Part shown: positions 49,823 through 58,304 of the stretch, piece by piece
How positions within the stretch are numbered: the first letter of the stretch is position 1
Layout of the letters: each line of letters begins with the position of its first letter
NCBI RefSeq assembly: GCF_001687585.2
Contig: NZ_CP016537.2
Location: 220,001 to 284,000 of the forward strand
DNA: 64,000 nt
Direction: 5' to 3'
From: Planococcus halocryophilus
GTDB lineage: Bacteria > Bacillota > Bacilli > Bacillales_A > Planococcaceae
The notes under the pieces: model-generated
Told to the model about the DNA's origin: nothing
Databases searched by the model: none
The model's input: the letters and a program-made list of their open reading frames with translations, nothing else
Program-made: the position numbers and the translations under genes

Positions 49823-50470
49823 TTATAAGGAATTTAATTGGTCGCTGGCTGGCTGATCGCCTTGAAGCACTTCAAATACTTTATGGTAAGTGTTGTTACG
49901 ATCTAGTACATCGACTAGTACATGTGCCACATCTGCTCTTGGAATGGATCTGCCTTCTAATGAACTAAAGCCGTCGAGAGACACTTCAATTTTGCCAGAC
50001 TTTTCTTCATCTGAAAGTGCACCTGGGCGGACAATTGTATAATCTAAATTGGTTGTTTTCAATAAATCATCCGCTGTGCGTTTAGCGACAAGATACGGCT
50101 TCATCGCTTCACCGCCGGCATCCGGATTGTCTGATCCAACCGATCCTAGTTGTACAAAGCGTTTTACACCTTTTTCTTGTGCATATTGTGCGGCTTTTAC
50201 TGAGCCCCATAAATCAATGGTTAATGTTTTATCAGCGCCTGTTTTGGGGCCAGATCCTGCTGCGAAAATAACAGCATCTATGCCTTCAAAAGCATCGCTA
50301 AAATCTTTTTCCAAATCGCCTAACACTACATTAGTAGCACCGAGTTCTTTTAGTTGATCTATTTGTTCTTCTTTGCGAACCATTGCCGTTGCTTTGTGGT
50401 TTGTTTCAGCTAACTCTTTGACAATGTTGCGGCCGACTTGACCGTTTGCTCCAATAACTAATACGTTCAT
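49823..50470 (-). CDS. NAD(P)-binding atypical SDR (YhfK-like)
   Basis: A 215-residue Rossmann protein with MNVLVIGANGQVGRNIVKEL (GxxGxxG), FVQLGSVGSDNP, YLVAKRTADDLLKTTNLDYTIVRPG and a downstream DVAHVLVDVL. This is the NmrA/YhfK-like atypical short-chain dehydrogenase group. The canonical Tyr-x3-Lys appears as YLVAK. Members are thought to sense redox or modify small molecules. Monocistronic with a terminator. Confidence 0.9.
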   Translation of the reverse strand: MNVLVIGANGQVGRNIVKELAETNHKATAMVRKEEQIDQLKELGATNVVLGDLEKDFSDAFEGIDAVIFAAGSGPKTGADKTLTIDLWGSVKAAQYAQEKGVKRFVQLGSVGSDNPDAGGEAMKPYLVAKRTADDLLKTTNLDYTIVRPGALSDEEKSGKIEVSLDGFSSLEGRSIPRADVAHVLVDVLDRNNTYHKVFEVLQGDQPASDQLNSL

Positions 50471-50601
50471 TCGATTCCACTCCTTTAATTGTCTTTACTT
50501 TCTTTATGTTCCCGATTAAGAGTGTAATAAACGTTTTATTTTGTCGTGGAACTGTCCAAAAAGGTGTAGACAAGCTAGAATAGAAGAACGGAGGTGTTAC
50601 A

Positions 50602-50883
50602 ATGCAAATTACAGATTACGTGTTTCACAAAATTAATGACCCAACAGGTATCATGGTGGGCGATCGCTATGAATTCTTGTTAAACGTTGAAGTGGATGAA
50701 GAAGATGAATTATATACGGAAGGCGGCTTAGAAATACGCGTCATTATCGCTGCAGAAGAAGCTGGAGCCCGTATCGCACATTATAACCTTATCGATAAAC
50801 AAACAAGAAGTGCGCTTGAATTTGGACTTGAAGACGAGGAAGAAGAAGAAATCCTTGCTTACTGTTCAGAAAAACTAGCGTAA
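50602..50883 (+). CDS. Small acidic protein, DUF6509-like
   Basis: A 93-residue acidic protein starting MQITDYVFHKINDPTGIMVGDRYEFLL with a central acidic EVDEEDELYTEGGLE stretch and a poly-Glu C-terminus. It resembles Bacillus pullulanase-annotated/DUF6509 small proteins of unknown function. A GGAGGTG ribosome binding site and terminator support it. Confidence 0.7.
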   Translation: MQITDYVFHKINDPTGIMVGDRYEFLLNVEVDEEDELYTEGGLEIRVIIAAEEAGARIAHYNLIDKQTRSALEFGLEDEEEEEILAYCSEKLA

Positions 50884-50884
50884 A

Positions 50885-50916
50885 AAAACATCCTGCTCAA
50901 TTTGAGCAGGATGTTT
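50885..50916. terminator. Bidirectional terminator
   Basis: AAAACATCCTGCTCAA and its exact complement, a near-perfect 16-bp-arm palindrome ending in TTTT. Confidence 0.9.
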
Positions 50917-50920
50917 TCGT

Positions 50921-51655
50921 TTATAGTTTGACTTCGATGTCAGCTGATTTCTTTAGCTTTTCAATTTGGGTGAATACCGCATCTTGTGTTTTTTGTCCTT
51001 CTAGAGACTGACGGATTGTTGGTTCCATTTCTTCTAGAGGCGGAGCTTCTGCTTCAGAAGATTCAACAAAGCCATCATAAGCTGTTTGGACTTCATCGTC
51101 GGTCACTTTAGCGACTTCGATTTCTTCTGCAACGTATTGTTCATACACCAATTGTTCGCGTAGTTGCAATTCCATTTCTTCTATTGTAAAGCCGGTTTCT
51201 TTTAATGCTGCGTTCATTGCTTCTTCTGTTTCAAATTGACCTTTCAACTCTTCCAAGCGTTCTTTAACTGTTTCATCGTCAGCTATATAGCCTTTTTCTT
51301 CTGCATCTTGCAAAATTACTTTATTGCCAATTAATACAGACATAGCTTGTTCTTTCATAAGGTCTGCACTTTCTTCGTCGGAAACCGATTGACCTTGGAC
51401 AGCTAATGTAGTTTCAAGCTGACGTGCCACGCTATTATAAACTTTCCCTAAAATTTCTTCTCCATTTATTATGACAACAACCTCTTCTTTTTCTGGCAGT
51501 TCAAGCGTATATTCTGCAGGAGCTGGCTCACCTGATTGTTCAGTTGTTTCGGGCTCTTCTTTTTCTGTCGATGCACCTTCTTCTTTATCAGTGCATGCGC
51601 TCAACGTTAGTAGTAATAAGAACGGGGCGAAGGCGAATGTCATTTTCTTAATCAT
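50921..51655 (-). CDS. SurA-N/peptidylprolyl-isomerase-like lipoprotein without catalytic domain
   Basis: A 244-residue lipoprotein (signal MIKKMTFAFAPFLLLL, lipobox LSAC). An acidic linker precedes a SurA/PrsA-type N-terminal chaperone domain: VVVIINGEEILGKVYN, then long helices with LKEQAMSVLIGNKVILQDAEE-like pattern and a closing helix. The parvulin rotamase domain found in PrsA is absent. It may bind unfolded exported proteins at the membrane surface. Monocistronic. Confidence 0.8.
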   Translation of the reverse strand: MIKKMTFAFAPFLLLLTLSACTDKEEGASTEKEEPETTEQSGEPAPAEYTLELPEKEEVVVIINGEEILGKVYNSVARQLETTLAVQGQSVSDEESADLMKEQAMSVLIGNKVILQDAEEKGYIADDETVKERLEELKGQFETEEAMNAALKETGFTIEEMELQLREQLVYEQYVAEEIEVAKVTDDEVQTAYDGFVESSEAEAPPLEEMEPTIRQSLEGQKTQDAVFTQIEKLKKSADIEVKL

Positions 51656-51900
51656 ATTAAAACTCCTCTTTCAATCTGTCTGTTTAACAGTTAACCACAT
51701 TATTTTATCCGGCACAAATAGTTGGATATGCTTGTGCAAATAATGTTGCAATTCTGTATAATGAGGTAGGACGTGGTTATACCCATTAATACATGAGATA
51801 GCTCAAAAACCAATTGGATTTGAAATGCTTTATGACAATGGTATCATTATAAAAATACATAGATAATAATACATCACTTATACTTTTTGGAGGAATCCCT

Positions 51901-53010
51901 ATGACAAGCTCAAGCAAAATTACAGCACGTAAAACATTAGAGAAAATCCAGCCGTACTCACCCGGAAAACCAATTTGGGAAGTGCAAAAAGAATTAGGAT
52001 TGGATCGTGTCGTCAAACTAGCATCTAACGAAAACCCGTTAGGACCTTCTCCTAAAGCAGTGGCCGCCATCCAAAACGGCTTAGCAGGGTTAAACCGTTA
52101 CCCTGATGCAGATGCTAGCGCATTAAAGAAAGCTATTGCCGAAAAATACCAAGTAACGCCAAAACAAGTAATTACAACAAATGGTGCGGATGAATTGATC
52201 ACGTTGATTTCTGAAGCCTTTCTAGAAGAGGGGGACGAAGTAATTGTTCCATCTCCATCTTTTAGTGAATACGATTTCGGTGCACATATTATGGGTGCTA
52301 CAGTTGTACCCGTTAAATTTAAAGAAGACTTTGAGTATGATGTAGACGCATTAATTTCTGCGGTTACGGAAAAAACGAAGATTATCTACATCTGTACGCC
52401 GAACAATCCGACGGGTACGTATATCCCGAAATCGGATTTGGATAAATTGGTAGACGCACTTGATGATGTATTAGTAGTGATTGATGCGGCTTACGATCAT
52501 TTTGCAGATGCAGCAGATTACACAAATGGTGTGGAATACGTGAACGCAGGGTACCCAGTTGTGACATTGGAAACTTTCTCGAAAATTTACGGTATTGCGG
52601 GTGTACGCGTTGGTTTTGGTATCGCTCCTGAGGCGATTGTTCAATCGATTTTGAAAGTAAAAGAGCCATTTAACGTCAATACATTAGCACAAATTGCAGC
52701 AACCGCAGCTATTGGAGATGCTGAGCATGTAGAAACTTCTCAAGAAACCAATAAAGTAGGACGTCAGCAATTATACAAAGCTTTTGACGAACTGGGATTA
52801 ACGTATATTGAAAGTATGGCCAATTTTGTGTTAGTACAAATTGGTGAAGATGGTGAAAACCTGTACAAACAATTAATGGCTAAAGGTGTCATTGTTCGCC
52901 ACGGGAAAATTTGGGGACTGCCTGATTACGTGCGCGTTTCCGTTGGGACAGAAGAAGAAAACCAATTCTTCATCGATGCTTTAACAAGCTTATTAGTTAA
53001 ACAAGCGTAG
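51901..53010 (+). CDS. hisC: Histidinol-phosphate aminotransferase
   Basis: PLP-dependent transaminase of 369 residues, class I/II fold. It has LASNENPLGPSPKAV at the N-terminus, ANGAD-type GADELITLI, the CTPNNPTGTY motif, DAAYDHFA, and the PLP lysine in LETFSKIYGIAGVRVGFG. HisC acts in histidine synthesis; in Bacillales it also transaminates phenylpyruvate and hydroxyphenylpyruvate. No other his genes are near, so an aromatic role is possible. AGGAGG-like GGAGGA precedes the ATG. Confidence 0.93.
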   Translation: MTSSSKITARKTLEKIQPYSPGKPIWEVQKELGLDRVVKLASNENPLGPSPKAVAAIQNGLAGLNRYPDADASALKKAIAEKYQVTPKQVITTNGADELITLISEAFLEEGDEVIVPSPSFSEYDFGAHIMGATVVPVKFKEDFEYDVDALISAVTEKTKIIYICTPNNPTGTYIPKSDLDKLVDALDDVLVVIDAAYDHFADAADYTNGVEYVNAGYPVVTLETFSKIYGIAGVRVGFGIAPEAIVQSILKVKEPFNVNTLAQIAATAAIGDAEHVETSQETNKVGRQQLYKAFDELGLTYIESMANFVLVQIGEDGENLYKQLMAKGVIVRHGKIWGLPDYVRVSVGTEEENQFFIDALTSLLVKQA

Positions 53011-53012
53011 AG

Positions 53013-53037
53013 AAAAAAGCTTCCGAAATCGGAAGCT
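53013..53037 (+). terminator. Terminator-like hairpin after hisC, first copy
   Basis: AAAAAAGCTTCCG-aaat-CGGAAGCT. It lacks a good T run on the 3' side (CAGCTTG follows). A second copy with a T run is at 53313-53342. Confidence 0.65.
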
Positions 53038-53079
53038 CAGCTTGTAGAAAAAAGAATAATAACATTTTCCTTCGTATTT

Positions 53080-53225
53080 ATATGGATTCTCCGCACCCAG
53101 TGGACGCTTTCCGCGGACGAAGCGCTGAGCCTCCTCGTCGCAAGCTCCTGTGGGGTCTCATCACTCCGTTCTTCCGCAGGAGTCGCCACTTGGTGCTCCG
53201 AATCCTGGAGTGAGTGGATAAAAAG
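53080..53225. repeat. Bacillales-type intergenic GACTCC element
   Basis: Blocks CAGTGGACGCTTTCCGCGGACG, GAGCCTCCTCGTCG, TGTGGGGTCTCATCAC and CCGCAGGAGTCGCCAC in order. This is a widespread type of Bacillales extragenic element; orientation is opposite to 49155-49290. It sits between two copies of the hisC hairpin in a 380-bp gene-free gap; the stretch 53226-53300 shows nothing recognisable. Confidence 0.7.
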
Positions 53226-53312
53226 GCTGAAGCTGAGCCTACGGAAAGCGAAGTGGCCAGTCCAGTTGGAGAGTATACACAGTTATTTATTTTAGTTAGA
53301 CTCTGTCTACAG

Positions 53313-53342
53313 TAAAAGCTTCCGATTTCGGAAGCTTTTTTT
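53313..53342. terminator. Terminator hairpin after hisC, second copy
   Basis: AAAAGCTTCCGA and TCGGAAGCTTTTTTT. Same stem as at 53013-53037 but with a proper T run; probably the functional terminator. Confidence 0.85.
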
Positions 53343-53389
53343 ATATGTACTATTACCTTGCGTTAGACTTAGTGGATTACTAAGTCAAT

Positions 53390-54109
53390 TCACGAGTGCT
53401 TAACGAATTTACGAAACAGTAAGTATTGAATGAAAAATAACGCGAAAGTGGTTAAGCAAAGGTTAATGTAATACCACAGACCTTCTCCAAAAAAATCTAG
53501 AGGAGAAGTAGTTGTGGGGCGTTGCATTAAAAAGAGGAAATTGGAATCTGTCCATGGATTGATAAAAAAGCCGACCACGGCGGCGTACACAAGCAGTAAA
53601 CTATAAACAGAAAAAAAAGAACGCATCGTAATAACTTGAGGACGGCTTAAAGCTAAAAACAAACAGGCCCATGTTATAGCGGTGTGGTGAATAAAGAATT
53701 TCCAGAAACGAAAATGTTGGTAGTCATAAGGTAATTCTGGAGTAACTAATGCTAAAAAAGCGGGCAGTACTCCCAAAAAGAAGGCCAGTTGAATCCAGAA
53801 GGGGCGCATAGTCAGTAAACCAATTATCGAAACAACAGAAGCGACACCGCATAGATGAAAAGGCATTTGGTTATGAAAGCGCCAAACGTCATTGGTGATA
53901 GCCCAGTAATGATAAGAAATTTCCGATGCTAAGAGTAAAGTTAACAATGTCCAGCGTAACCAATTGACCCCTTGTTGGGTTTCTTTCAACTTATTTTTAA
54001 ACGAAAAAAGAAGAAGACTTCCGATAAGAGCGATAGTGAGTACGATTAAGTGGCTCGTAGAAAAAAGAGTAAAATAATGAGTAGATGTCGCACCAAACCA
54101 ACTTTCCAT
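53390..54109 (-). CDS. TIGR02206 family membrane protein (YwaF-like)
   Basis: A 239-residue membrane protein with about seven helices. It opens WFGATSTHYFTLFSTSHLIVL and has WAITNDVWRFHNQMPFHLCG and ELPYDYQHFRFWKFFIHHTA, the pattern of the YwaF/TIGR02206 family. Function is unknown. GGGAGGG precedes the ATG at 54109; the frame extends to 54154 without a better start. Monocistronic. Confidence 0.87.
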   Translation of the reverse strand: MESWFGATSTHYFTLFSTSHLIVLTIALIGSLLLFSFKNKLKETQQGVNWLRWTLLTLLLASEISYHYWAITNDVWRFHNQMPFHLCGVASVVSIIGLLTMRPFWIQLAFFLGVLPAFLALVTPELPYDYQHFRFWKFFIHHTAITWACLFLALSRPQVITMRSFFSVYSLLLVYAAVVGFFINPWTDSNFLFLMQRPTTTSPLDFFGEGLWYYINLCLTTFALFFIQYLLFRKFVKHS

Positions 54110-54271
54110 AATATCCCTCCCCATGCCGAATATATTGTGAGAATAGTTTAACATTAATTGGTTATGTAAGTAGCTTTAAGCTGGTAGTTTCACACAAACA
54201 TAAACAGATGTTTTGCTTAAACGGCTCTTTCTACGATAAACTGCTTTAAAAGCTCCTTAGGAGGAATGCCA

Positions 54272-54571
54272 GTGGATCATTTGAAATTATTGTCATCCAT
54301 CACGTACATCGACACAGAACGTTCCATAGAAGCTGGCGAAATGAAAATCGTTGAAACTGAACGCAATATTGACTTATATAGAGATACGTTGATAACACCA
54401 GGCACACAATTTCATGTTGCGAATGTATGGGATATCTCTTACAAATCGTTTTCTTCAGAAGCTAGATTGTTATACCTTCATACACACCGTGGTGTACTGA
54501 CGTATATGATCTACACAGACCCAGATAAATTCGTGAAGACGTTTAAAAAATTGAAAAACGAGAATTACTAA
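54272..54571 (+). CDS. Small hypothetical protein
   Basis: A ~99-residue soluble protein with no recognised family. It has KLLSSITYIDTERSIEAGEM and the later VWDISYKSFSSEARLLYLHTH. AGGAGG at 54259-54264 abuts an ATG at 54266 but is 7 nt from the in-frame GTG at 54272, which is therefore preferred. A strong terminator follows. Confidence 0.75.
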   Translation: MDHLKLLSSITYIDTERSIEAGEMKIVETERNIDLYRDTLITPGTQFHVANVWDISYKSFSSEARLLYLHTHRGVLTYMIYTDPDKFVKTFKKLKNENY

Positions 54572-54601
54572 AGAAGGTAGGTTTTTTCCTATCTTCTTTT
54601 T
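54571..54601 (+). terminator. Rho-independent terminator
   Basis: AAGAAGGTAGG and CCTATCTTCTT with TTTTTT loop, then TTT. Confidence 0.85.
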
Positions 54602-54659
54602 CGACTTTATAGAGCTACGTGGAGACGTGTGTGCATTTTATAGGAAAGGAGAAGAGAAA

Positions 54660-55028
54660 ATGGAGAATACCATCAACATTGCAAATCAATGGATTGAAAA
54701 AGTGAACGACAAAAACATTAAAGCTGTACTTGAAGTTTCAGATCCGCATATTGAATTGGTCGGACCAAGAGGTGTCGCAGAAGGTCATGATATTTTGCGG
54801 AAGTGGATTGAACAGTCAGGCATTCATATGGAAACACAAGACTACTACGCGAAAGGTGACGAAGTGATTTGTGTCCAAAAAGCTACGTGGGAACACCAAA
54901 GTGGTCATGTCACGATATACACGTACATGCAAATGAGAAATGGAAAAGTTCATCGTTTAGGGAGATACGACACATTAGATGACGCTTTCGGAGAATGTCA
55001 TTTAAGTGAAGAAGATTTAGTTGAATAG
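54660..55028 (+). CDS. NTF2-like/SnoaL-like protein
   Basis: A 122-residue NTF2-fold protein: NIANQWIEKVNDKNIKAVLE, IELVGPRGVAEGHDILRKWI, then DEVICVQKATWEHQSGHVTIYTYMQMRNGKVHRLGRYDTL (read in parts). SnoaL-like proteins bind small hydrophobic molecules or catalyse cyclisations; no role is predictable. GGAAAGGAG supports the ATG at 54660. A terminator follows. Confidence 0.85.
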   Translation: MENTINIANQWIEKVNDKNIKAVLEVSDPHIELVGPRGVAEGHDILRKWIEQSGIHMETQDYYAKGDEVICVQKATWEHQSGHVTIYTYMQMRNGKVHRLGRYDTLDDAFGECHLSEEDLVE

Positions 55029-55061
55029 AAAAGGACGGAGAAATTTCTCCGTCCTTTTTTC
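55029..55061. terminator. Rho-independent terminator
   Basis: AAAAGGACGGAGAAA and TTTCTCCGTCCTTTTTT, a 15-bp near-perfect stem. Confidence 0.9.
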
Positions 55062-55130
55062 TAATGTCGAGAGAACCCAGGGAAATGCCTACCTAGAGCA
55101 TTTTTCCTTTGTTTCATCTACTACATTTAT

Positions 55131-55703
55131 TTACTTTATTTCACTATTGATCAAATCGCCCAACTCATCCCAATTTTCAACGCGGAGCAAATCGAGATGG
55201 CGGTTATACGATTGATCTTTAACAATTACGTTCACAGATTCACCCGTTAATGTATTTAAGACAGCTGGCTTGTCATCGAAATAATAATCCAACTGCAAGT
55301 TTTTAATGATCTCCACTTTTTCCGAATCTTTCATACCACAGAAAAAGTTTTCCCTTACGATAGGAAAGCCTTTTTCAACCATCCAGTTGAATGTATTCTC
55401 CGTGTATTCGATTGGGCGTGACGTTATATAGTAGATTTCGTGTCCATCTGACTGGAGCTGCTTTAATAATTCGAGTGCACCAGAATAGAGCGGACAGTTA
55501 GTGAAATACAAAAAGTCTAACGAACGATTCCACATATTTTTACCTTCTTCGTCACTTAAACCGAATGCTTCATGTATTTCAACACGATTCAAATCGTGGA
55601 AAACAGCGATATCTACTGGTTGGTCTAATTGTTCTTGGTAATAATGAAAGGCATATTCCCGCAAATTAATCAATGTATCGTCTATATCAAAACCGAATTT
55701 CAT
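55131..55703 (-). CDS. HAD-family phosphatase, 5'-deoxyribonucleotidase-like (NT5C type)
   Basis: A 190-residue HAD hydrolase. Motif I is MKFGFDIDDTLINL (DxD nucleophile), motif II is YYITSRPIEY (Thr/Ser), motif III Lys is near GMKDSEKVEIIK, and motif IV is DYYFDDKPAV. This follows the C-type deoxyribonucleotidase pattern (YqfW/NT5C). It overlaps ribD by 4 nt (ATGA), so it is coupled to riboflavin-type genes. A role as the phosphatase of the riboflavin pathway intermediate is possible but unproven. Confidence 0.82.
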   Translation of the reverse strand: MKFGFDIDDTLINLREYAFHYYQEQLDQPVDIAVFHDLNRVEIHEAFGLSDEEGKNMWNRSLDFLYFTNCPLYSGALELLKQLQSDGHEIYYITSRPIEYTENTFNWMVEKGFPIVRENFFCGMKDSEKVEIIKNLQLDYYFDDKPAVLNTLTGESVNVIVKDQSYNRHLDLLRVENWDELGDLINSEIK

Positions 55704-56803
55704 GTGCTGCTGCCTCGCTTTTCAGGATAGCCTGTAAATTTAAAGTCTTTCCCCACTTTGCTGAATTCACCATCACGCAAATCGATAGCATCTTTCATCC
55801 ATTCCACACCTGTTCCTTCAATAAAAGTCGGTGCCATTGTCCCGCCCACAAGTTTAGGTGCAAAATAAAATACCACTTTATCGATCAAGTCGTTTTCTAG
55901 AAACGCCGCATTGATCGTGCCGCCACCTTCGATAAAGAGTGAAGAAATGCCTTTTTCACCGAGCGTACGAACAACGTCGACGACATCGACTTGCGTGTCA
56001 TGACTAGTTTCAAATATCGAAACGCCTAATTTTTCTAATGCCTGTCGTTTATCGGCATTGTAATTTTTACTGGTGAAAATCCACGTATCGACAATGCCAT
56101 CTGTAACAATTTTGGAATCAAGCGGAATACGTAATGTAGAATCTAGTACAATACGAAGCGGGTTTCGACCGTTCGAAATACGCGCCGTCAATTCAGGATC
56201 GTCTTCAATAACAGTGCCAACGCCAACTAAAATGGCCATGTTCTGACTACGCATCAAGTGAACATCTAATCGTGCTTCTTCTGCTGTAATCCATTTGCTA
56301 TCAAGAGAGTGGGTGGCGATTTTGCCATCTAGTGTAGACGCAGCTTTTAATGTCACAAAAGGAGTTTTCGTTACGATGAATTTATTAAAGACTTCGTTGA
56401 TCTTTATAGCTTCCTCCTCACGAACTCCCACGATTACTTCAATACCTGCTTCTTTTAGCATTCGTACCCCATTTCCGGCAACGATGGGGTTGGGGTCTAA
56501 AGTTGCGACGATCACTTTTGTAATGCCCGCATCGATAATCGCTTGCGCGCAAGGGCCGGTACGACCGAAATGAGAGCAAGGTTCAAGTGTTACATAGATA
56601 GTAGCGCCTCGACTCATGTCACCCGCCATGCGGAGTGCATGAATCTCAGCATGGGGTTCACCTGCTTTTAGATGCGTACCAATGCCAACAATTCGGTTGT
56701 CATTAACGATAACAGAGCCAACGAGAGGGTTAGGATCTGTTTGCCCTTTTAACGTTTGCGCATTCGTCAAAGCAAGGTTCATATAAAAATCATGGTTTGA
56801 CAT
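55700..56803 (-). CDS. ribD: Bifunctional riboflavin-pathway deaminase/reductase RibD
   Basis: RibD deaminates and reduces the early pyrimidine intermediate of riboflavin synthesis. The 367-residue product has the deaminase zinc site (HAEIHAL and TLEPCSHFGRTGPC) and the C-terminal reductase domain (LKAASTLDGKIAT, IFIEGGGTINAAFL-like GGG motif). Length matches the family. It overlaps ribA by 14 nt and the HAD gene by 4 nt. ribE, ribB and ribH are absent here. Confidence 0.94.
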   Translation of the reverse strand: MSNHDFYMNLALTNAQTLKGQTDPNPLVGSVIVNDNRIVGIGTHLKAGEPHAEIHALRMAGDMSRGATIYVTLEPCSHFGRTGPCAQAIIDAGITKVIVATLDPNPIVAGNGVRMLKEAGIEVIVGVREEEAIKINEVFNKFIVTKTPFVTLKAASTLDGKIATHSLDSKWITAEEARLDVHLMRSQNMAILVGVGTVIEDDPELTARISNGRNPLRIVLDSTLRIPLDSKIVTDGIVDTWIFTSKNYNADKRQALEKLGVSIFETSHDTQVDVVDVVRTLGEKGISSLFIEGGGTINAAFLENDLIDKVVFYFAPKLVGGTMAPTFIEGTGVEWMKDAIDLRDGEFSKVGKDFKFTGYPEKRGSST

Positions 56804-57551
56804 GAAAAATATCCTCCTCGTCCTTTAGGTGTCCAGAACGATCGATTTTTGTTTGCAAGTAGTCTTTATTGTATTCGGATGCGTCTCCCCAAAGAGCAGT
56901 TCTGGATGCAATTTGCAATCCCGCTTTTTCGATGGCATCGACTTTTTTAGGATTATTAGTCATTAACGTGACAGGCTTAGTGCGAAGTGCTTGTAGTACA
57001 GCGATCGCGTCCCCATAATTTCTGGAGTCATCCACGTATCCCAATTGTTCATTTGCTTCAACGGTATCATAGCCATTTTCTTGTAGAACATACGCCATTG
57101 CTTTACTGAAGAGGCCAATGCCGCGCCCTTCGTGATTTGCTAAATAAAACAATGCACCTGTACCGTGGTCGGTAATTCGCTTCATCGATTGTTTTAGTTG
57201 GTAGCCGCAATCACAACGTTTACTGCCGAAAATATCACCTGTATGACAAATAGAGTGCATGCGGATTAACGCTTCTTCATTATTTTCGAAGTCTCCATAT
57301 ACAAGAACACTCGATTGTTGATATTCAGCAAGGTTAGCTGAGTTAAGTTTTTCGATGATGCTCTCGTAATCTTCCGTAACTTCGTCAAGGCTCAACCAGC
57401 AATACCAATTGAATACAAAAGTTTCTTCATATAAATTGACAGGCAGCCGGATTGGACCCACTAAGTACACGGCGCCTTCTTCAGTTTGGATCATTTGAAT
57501 TTTCTCTTTTAATATCGCAAATACTTTCGGATCTAGCTTCATGGTTGTCAT
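56790..57551 (-). CDS. ribA: GTP cyclohydrolase II
   Basis: Opens GTP to the first riboflavin precursor. The 253-residue protein has the zinc site CHTGDIFGSKRCDCG, the catalytic NHEGRGIGL (Arg), the GYDTVEANEQLGY substrate region and TNNPKKVDAIE. It is a cyclohydrolase II domain only, with a ~95-residue N-terminal part unlike the DHBP synthase domain (RibB) that is fused in B. subtilis RibBA. First gene of the ribA-ribD-HAD operon; Fur-like boxes lie upstream. Confidence 0.93.
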   Translation of the reverse strand: MTTMKLDPKVFAILKEKIQMIQTEEGAVYLVGPIRLPVNLYEETFVFNWYCWLSLDEVTEDYESIIEKLNSANLAEYQQSSVLVYGDFENNEEALIRMHSICHTGDIFGSKRCDCGYQLKQSMKRITDHGTGALFYLANHEGRGIGLFSKAMAYVLQENGYDTVEANEQLGYVDDSRNYGDAIAVLQALRTKPVTLMTNNPKKVDAIEKAGLQIASRTALWGDASEYNKDYLQTKIDRSGHLKDEEDIFHVKP

Positions 57552-57637
57552 TTTAGTTCCCCCTACATGACTATCTACATAATATCGTACTACATCTTGT
57601 TACTAAAAATAAGTTATTAGTCTCGAGAGGTTTTAAA

Positions 57638-57652
57638 TGATAATAATTATCG
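57638..57652. promoter_or_regulatory. Fur-type box
   Basis: TGATAATAATTATCG differs from the 7-1-7 consensus TGATAATNATTATCA by one base. It is 86 bp upstream of ribA (minus) and 144 bp upstream of the ferritin start (plus). Confidence 0.75.
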
Positions 57653-57680
57653 TCTGAAAAAGGTATAACCTTTCCATAAG

Positions 57681-57695
57681 TGATATACATTATCA
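57681..57695. promoter_or_regulatory. Second Fur-like box
   Basis: TGATATACATTATCA has a perfect right half (ATTATCA) and two mismatches in the left. It starts 43 bp after the first box. Confidence 0.5.
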
Positions 57696-57721
57696 ATTAA
57701 AATACTTTATTCTCATTTGAT

Positions 57722-57772
57722 TTGATTGTTTAACAAGGCTATGTTATATTAACTACATTATAATAATTCTAA
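57722..57772 (+). promoter_or_regulatory. Ferritin promoter with PerR/Fur-like box at the start site
   Basis: TTGATT (57722-57727), 17-bp spacer, TATATT (57745-57750). TTATAATAATTCTAA at 57758-57772 matches the PerR consensus TTATAATNATTATAA except for one base and would cover the start site, fitting repression. Confidence 0.7.
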
Positions 57773-57795
57773 ATAAGAAATAGGAGGAATAAAAC

Positions 57796-58293
57796 ATGTT
57801 ATCAGAGAAACTAACGAATGCGTTAAACGATCAATTCAATAATGAATTACAAGCGGCACATGCGTATACGGCAATGGCAGCGTATTTTTCGAAAAAAGGG
57901 TACCATGGTTTTGCCAACTTCTATTTAATCCAATCTAAAGAAGAACATTACCATGCGATGAAGTTTTATCATTATTTAGTAACAATGGATGAAAAGCCAG
58001 TATTACAGGCATTAACTGAACCGAAAAATCATTTTAACAGCGCATTGGATGTTTTAGAAAATTCATTGGCTCAAGAGAAAAGCGTAACGAGCAATATTTA
58101 TGCATTGGTCACATTGGCTAGTGAATTAGAAGAGCATGCGACATTATCGTTCTTAGATTGGTTTATCGAAGAACAAATGGAAGAAGAAAAATCATTCCGC
58201 GATATTATTGCAAGAGTAAAAGCCATTGAAGAAGGCGGAGAATACTTCTTGAAAATGGATGATGAATTTGCACAGCGTAAACTAGAAGATTAA
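57796..58293 (+). CDS. ftnA: Non-haem ferritin
   Basis: Iron storage protein of 165 residues with a four-helix bundle. Ferroxidase residues are in ELQAAHAYTAMAAYF (Glu), KEEHYHAMKFYHYL (Glu-x-x-His) and LEEHATLSFLDWFIEEQ. This is the bacterial FtnA type. A PerR/Fur-like box covers its promoter. FetAB iron export genes lie directly downstream after a terminator, making an iron-handling group. Confidence 0.94.
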   Translation: MLSEKLTNALNDQFNNELQAAHAYTAMAAYFSKKGYHGFANFYLIQSKEEHYHAMKFYHYLVTMDEKPVLQALTEPKNHFNSALDVLENSLAQEKSVTSNIYALVTLASELEEHATLSFLDWFIEEQMEEEKSFRDIIARVKAIEEGGEYFLKMDDEFAQRKLED

Positions 58294-58304
58294 TAGCAAG
58301 CCAA

